From positions 310,001 to 374,000 of the forward strand of contig NZ_REFU01000002.1 of assembly GCF_003688915.1 (NCBI RefSeq): a stretch of 64,000 nt of DNA, given 5' to 3'. Within the stretch, counting starts at the first letter, position 1. Every line of letters begins with the position of its first letter. Source of the DNA: Rhodococcus sp. SBT000017. Its GTDB lineage: Bacteria; Actinomycetota; Actinomycetes; Mycobacteriales; Mycobacteriaceae. The translations under genes were made by a program, and so were the position numbers. Positions 61,601-64,000 of the stretch are shown piece after piece. A model generated the notes under the pieces. The model saw nothing but the letters and a program-made list of their open reading frames with translations. It did no database searches and had not been told where the DNA came from.

Positions 61601-62484
61601 TCGGCGTCGGCCGCATCGGGGATCTGCTGCGCACCACGAGTTCGATAGAGACCTCCACCAACGCGGACACCACCGCACTTCCCGGTGGACGCCTGCGCGC
61701 CGACATAGAACTAGTCGACGTCGGCTTTCGGTATGCCGGGGCACACTCCGACGCCTTGAGTGAGGTAAATCTCACCATCCCTGCCGGTACCACCGTCGCC
61801 TTGGTCGGACGCACGGGCGCGGGCAAATCGACGGTCGTGAAACTGCTGGCCCGCTTCTACGACCCCACCTCCGGATCGGTGCGCGTCGGCGGCCACGATC
61901 TACGCGACTATCGCCTCTCGGACTACCGGCACCGTCTCGGCGTCGTACCGCAGGAAGCGCACCTGTTCACCGGAACGGTCGCGTCGAACATCGCCTACGG
62001 CAGGCCCGACGCCACCCGCGCCGACATCGAGAACGCGGCTCGCTCCGTGGGCGCTCTGGCCACCATCGCTGCACTTCGCGGCGGCATGCACCAACCCGTC
62101 GGCGAGCGCGGGCAAGGGCTGTCCGCGGGTCAACGACAGCTGATCGCACTGGCCAGGGCCGAGCTGGTCGACCCCGACCTTCTGCTGCTCGACGAGGCCA
62201 CCGCCACCCTCGACCCCGCGACCGAACGCACCGTGCTCGCAGCCAGCAGCGCCGTCGCACGCACCCGCACCGCAGTGGTCGTCGCGCACCGCTTGGCGAC
62301 CGCCGCGCGAGCGGATCTGATCGTGGTGGTCGACGGCGGCCGTATCGTGGAAGTAGGTCGACATTCGGAGCTGCGCACGCGGGGCGGGTTCTACGCGCAT
62401 CTGTGGACTGCGGCCGAAACGAACCGAGGGAATAATTCGATAGTCCAAGGTGTCATCGACAACGAGGCCGATGGTTACCGGTGA
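58624..62484 (+). CDS. fused ABC exporter, two TMD-NBD halves, one degenerate ATP site
   Basis: A 1286-residue full ABC exporter with two type IV halves in tandem. Half 1: six TM helices in ~38-330, Walker A GHAGSGKT (about 397), signature LSGGQRQRIALA (about 505), Walker B LILDDATSAVD (about 526). Half 2: TM helices in ~700-980, Walker A GRTGAGKST (about 1061), signature LSAGQRQL (about 1165), Walker B LLLLDEATATLD (about 1186). Both have the H-loop (LAHRR, VAHRL). In the first NBD the Glu after Walker B is Asp, so that site is probably hydrolysis-deficient while the second is canonical. The ~70-residue linker is Pro/Gly/Thr-rich. Starts ATG 58624; length similar to mycobacterial fused exporters. 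Confidence 0.93.
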   Translation: MAHSNAVKDRATAPRRGSSTLDSAEPASSTRRGWIRRLIAQCMLHRRTALGALGVTMIAAVIDISFPLLTRVAIDDATAGRGEKIATVAAAIALLGLVRFACQFGRRMLAGRLSIDVQHDLRLDLLASLQRLDGRKQDEIRTGQVVSRSITDLQLVQGLLAMVPLSAGAVLQFVLALAVMAYLSPLLTVVAVLIVPAVGIVVYRIRPTLFAATWSAQQRAADLAQHVEETVTGVRVVKGFGQEARAVDRIETLGRTLFAERMRSAKINSRFAPSMATIPQLGLVGVIALGGYLALEGHITIGTFLAFATYVATLSAVTRTVSSVVIMAQLSRAAVERVYEVVDTEPSDPEPTEPVALPDGPLGVRISEVTFRFEPERDVLTDLNLTVSPGETVAVVGHAGSGKTALALLLPRFYRPVRGQIALTSDGTSIDIDDLDSTSLREAVSLVFDEPFLFSDTIAANIALGRPDATAEEIEHAARLAQASNFIDALPEGYDSLVGERGLTLSGGQRQRIALARALLVEPRILILDDATSAVDAETEAAIFDALRGVRTRATLVLAHRRSTLTLADRVAVLDNGRIIDTGTVDELDQRCPLFRALLAGGDGEPNDDPGAEPTVDPSADTLWPDTSPESTVAPGAAAVPTPGGGGGHGTAMAGAFGSLAPTPAISRAVAALPPATEDPGTSGSELRRPDPEFRLSRLLSPVRLLLAAVVVLLALDSLASIAFPSLVRYAVDSGVASGDSNTLWIATSIGVVLAAVSWFVVCWTTVITARAGERVLFGLRVRSYAHIQRLGLDYYERELSGRIMTRMTTDVDALSSFIQTGASTAVVSVLTIVGIAAALLVTDPALGLVALAVVPPLAVATVIFRRISSAAYSTSRERISIVNADFQENVTGLRAAQAYRREEYAASRFAERSDRYRASRMRSQTAISVFFPLITLLSDIALAVVVFVGAHQIATGTTTAGTLVAFVLYLGLLFGPIQQLSQVFDGYQQARVGVGRIGDLLRTTSSIETSTNADTTALPGGRLRADIELVDVGFRYAGAHSDALSEVNLTIPAGTTVALVGRTGAGKSTVVKLLARFYDPTSGSVRVGGHDLRDYRLSDYRHRLGVVPQEAHLFTGTVASNIAYGRPDATRADIENAARSVGALATIAALRGGMHQPVGERGQGLSAGQRQLIALARAELVDPDLLLLDEATATLDPATERTVLAASSAVARTRTAVVVAHRLATAARADLIVVVDGGRIVEVGRHSELRTRGGFYAHLWTAAETNRGNNSIVQGVIDNEADGYR

Positions 62485-62594
62485 GTACATATCACAGCTA
62501 CGTCCCGGACGCACGTGAGCTGGACCAAAGGTCTAGCCTGGACACGTACGCGCGCTGAACGGGAACGAAGACAGAAACGAGGCGAACTACTGCC

Positions 62595-64000
62595 GTGAGC
62601 AGCAGCTCTACTACCCAATTCGGACAGAATCAATGGCTGGTCGACGAGATGTACCAGCGATTCAAGCAGGACCCTTCATCCGTCGACGCGAGCTGGCACG
62701 AGTTTCTGACCGGTTACGACCCCGATGCTGCGGCCGACGAGACCGCCGGATCCAACGGTGCGGCCGGTAACGGCGCAGCCTCGAACGGTAGCTCGACCAA
62801 GTCCGCGCCTCCCGCAGCACCCGCGCCACCAGCCAAGCCGGCTGCCTCTGCTCCCGACAAGACCGACGCTCCGAAGGCCGCAGCACCCAAGGCCGCTCCG
62901 AAAGCCGCTGCTCCCAAGGCCGAGGCATCGAAGCCTGCCGCTGCCGCCAAGCCTGCCGAGAAGAAGGCAGCACCGGCCAAGTCCGCTCCCGCAAAGCCCG
63001 CCGCAGCCGAGTTCGGTGAAGAGTCGAGCAAGATTCTGCGCGGCGCTGCTGCCGCGGTGGCGAAGAACATGTCCGCCTCGTTGCAGATTCCGACCGCGAC
63101 CAGTGTGCGTGCGATCCCGGCCAAGCTCATGGTCGACAACCGCCTCGTGATCAACAACCATCTCGCTCGCACCCGCGGCGGCAAGATCTCGTTCACACAC
63201 CTGCTCGGCTATGCCATCGTGCAGGCCGTCAAGGCGTTCCCGAACATGAACCGCCACTTCGCCGAGGTCGACGGCAAGCCGAACGCCGTCACTCCGGCAG
63301 CGATCAACCTCGGTCTCGCGATCGACCTGCCCGGCAAGGACGGCAACCGTTCCCTCGTCGTTGCTGCCATCAAGAACACGCAGGACTTCACGTTCACGCA
63401 GTTCTACAACGCGTACGAGGACATCGTGCGTCGCGCTCGCGACGGCAAGCTCACCGGTGAGGACTTCCAGGGCGTCACCATCTCGCTGACCAACCCGGGT
63501 GGAATCGGAACCGTGCACTCGGTGCCGCGTCTGATGAACGGCCAGGGAGCCATCATCGGTGCAGGTGCCATGGAATACCCGGCGGAGTTCCAGGGAGCCA
63601 GCGACGAGCGTCTCGCCGAGTTCGGCGTCGGCAAGCTCATGACGCTGACCTCGACGTACGACCACCGCATCATTCAGGGTGCGGAGTCGGGCGACTTCCT
63701 CAAGACGATCCACAACCTGCTGATCAGCGACGAGTTCTACGACGAGCTGTTCCACTCGCTGAAGATCCCCTACGAGCCCATTCGCTGGCGCAAGGATTTG
63801 CCCGAGGGCACGGTCGACAAGAACACCCGCGTGCTCGAGCTCATCGCGGCGTACCGCAACCGCGGTCACCTGATGGCCGACACCGATCCGTTGCAGTTCA
63901 CCAAGGACAAGTTCCGGATGCACCCGGACCTCGACGTGATCAGCCACGACCTCACGCTGTGGGATCTCGACCGCGAATTCAAGGTCGGCGGATTCCACGG
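62595..64000 (+). CDS. kgd: multifunctional 2-oxoglutarate metabolism enzyme (Kgd), 3' truncated by window
   Basis: The first ~468 codons of the large E1/E2-fused 2-oxoglutarate decarboxylase/dehydrogenase of actinobacteria, a TCA-cycle enzyme. The GTG start opens [21 protein letters not shown] (in part), the N-terminal docking helix; residues ~45-130 are the Ala/Pro/Lys linker with APKAA-type repeats; then comes the E2-like acyltransferase domain ([29 protein letters not shown], with [14 protein letters not shown] near 353-366 providing the His-Arg/Gly core); the E1 part begins at [15 protein letters not shown]. The N-terminal residues contain a Thr that in mycobacteria is the PknG/GarA-linked regulatory region (family knowledge). 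Ribosome site is weak (AACGAGGCGAACTAC). Confidence 0.95.
   Translation, partial: MSSSSTTQFGQNQWLVDEMYQRFKQDPSSVDASWHEFLTGYDPDAAADETAGSNGAAGNGAASNGSSTKSAPPAAPAPPAKPAASAPDKTDAPKAAAPKAAPKAAAPKAEASKPAAAAKPAEKKAAPAKSAPAKPAAAEFGEESSKILRGAAAAVAKNMSASLQIPTATSVRAIPAKLMVDNRLVINNHLARTRGGKISFTHLLGYAIVQAVKAFPNMNRHFAEVDGKPNAVTPAAINLGLAIDLPGKDGNRSLVVAAIKNTQDFTFTQFYNAYEDIVRRARDGKLTGEDFQGVTISLTNPGGIGTVHSVPRLMNGQGAIIGAGAMEYPAEFQGASDERLAEFGVGKLMTLTSTYDHRIIQGAESGDFLKTIHNLLISDEFYDELFHSLKIPYEPIRWRKDLPEGTVDKNTRVLELIAAYRNRGHLMADTDPLQFTKDKFRMHPDLDVISHDLTLWDLDREFKVGGFH

Noticed and set aside
1..64000. tRNA, rRNA or riboswitch genes
   Set aside because: Reading the intergenic gaps on both strands showed no cloverleaf with conserved T-loop bases, rRNA motif or known riboswitch core; small RNAs cannot be excluded by eye.

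Overview
The window is high-GC actinobacterial DNA, almost certainly from a mycolic-acid-containing Mycobacteriales genus close to Rhodococcus. The evidence is the start of a Kgd-type 2-oxoglutarate enzyme with its Ala/Pro/Lys-rich linker, an MspA-family porin, a DUF222/13E12-type HNH protein, a Stealth-family sugar phosphotransferase, several FadE/FadD genes, an IdeR-like iron box and many ATGA/GTGA gene overlaps. The genus is an inference. I found no rRNA, tRNA or CRISPR array.

1-6.5 kb is ordinary chromosome: the end of a biotin-dependent carboxylase, a small secreted protein, a pseudouridine synthase, tRNA hydroxylase TrhO, a Tat-exported PhoD phosphatase and an iron-sulfur bacterial cryptochrome/photolyase.

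6.5-19.9 kb is the plastic part. An HNH gene plus an intact IS256-family element lies between the photolyase gene and a decayed second copy of that gene's last 48 bp. The IS has 31-bp inverted ends and an 8-bp target duplication, and sits in a terminator hairpin. After a four-gene chromosomal stretch (iron-siderophore lipoprotein, SDR, SRPBCC, DinB) and an alcohol dehydrogenase, a second island of about 5.9 kb begins at a decayed copy of the 3' end of a phosphoribosyltransferase gene and ends at the intact gene. It holds a deleted IS256 relic, a three-gene overlapping cassette of membrane/secreted proteins (94, 753 and 309 aa), an MspA porin and a small Cys-rich ORF. In both cases the scar lies one base from the stop codon of a convergent neighbour. 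This island is the best candidate for something undescribed.

19.9-34.4 kb: phosphoribosyltransferase, methyltransferase, VanZ-like protein, Stealth protein (apparently without a canonical start codon), a metallophosphatase, a secreted alpha/beta hydrolase, a pair of adjacent acyl-CoA dehydrogenases, a phosphatase/RidA pair, a polar amino-acid ABC importer whose binding protein and permease are fused, and a three-subunit molybdenum hydroxylase of the PaoABC type.

34.4-53.0 kb: DEAD-box helicase, long-chain acyl-CoA ligase, monoglyceride-lipase-like hydrolase, a RecB-like nuclease/SF1 helicase fusion, a PLP amino acid deaminase/aldolase, TetR regulator, aldonolactone oxidase, a membrane sulfite-oxidase-like molybdoenzyme, adenine deaminase, enoyl-CoA hydratase, acyl-CoA dehydrogenase, a PadR-MFS efflux operon and a cold-shock protein.

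53.1-64 kb: an acetyltransferase-like protein, glutathionyl-hydroquinone-reductase-like GST, a hypothetical protein, an F420-type oxidoreductase, an ABC-2 type exporter pair, a 1286-residue fused ABC exporter with one degenerate ATP site, and the 5' part of kgd. Two families of dispersed hairpin repeats occur at gene ends.
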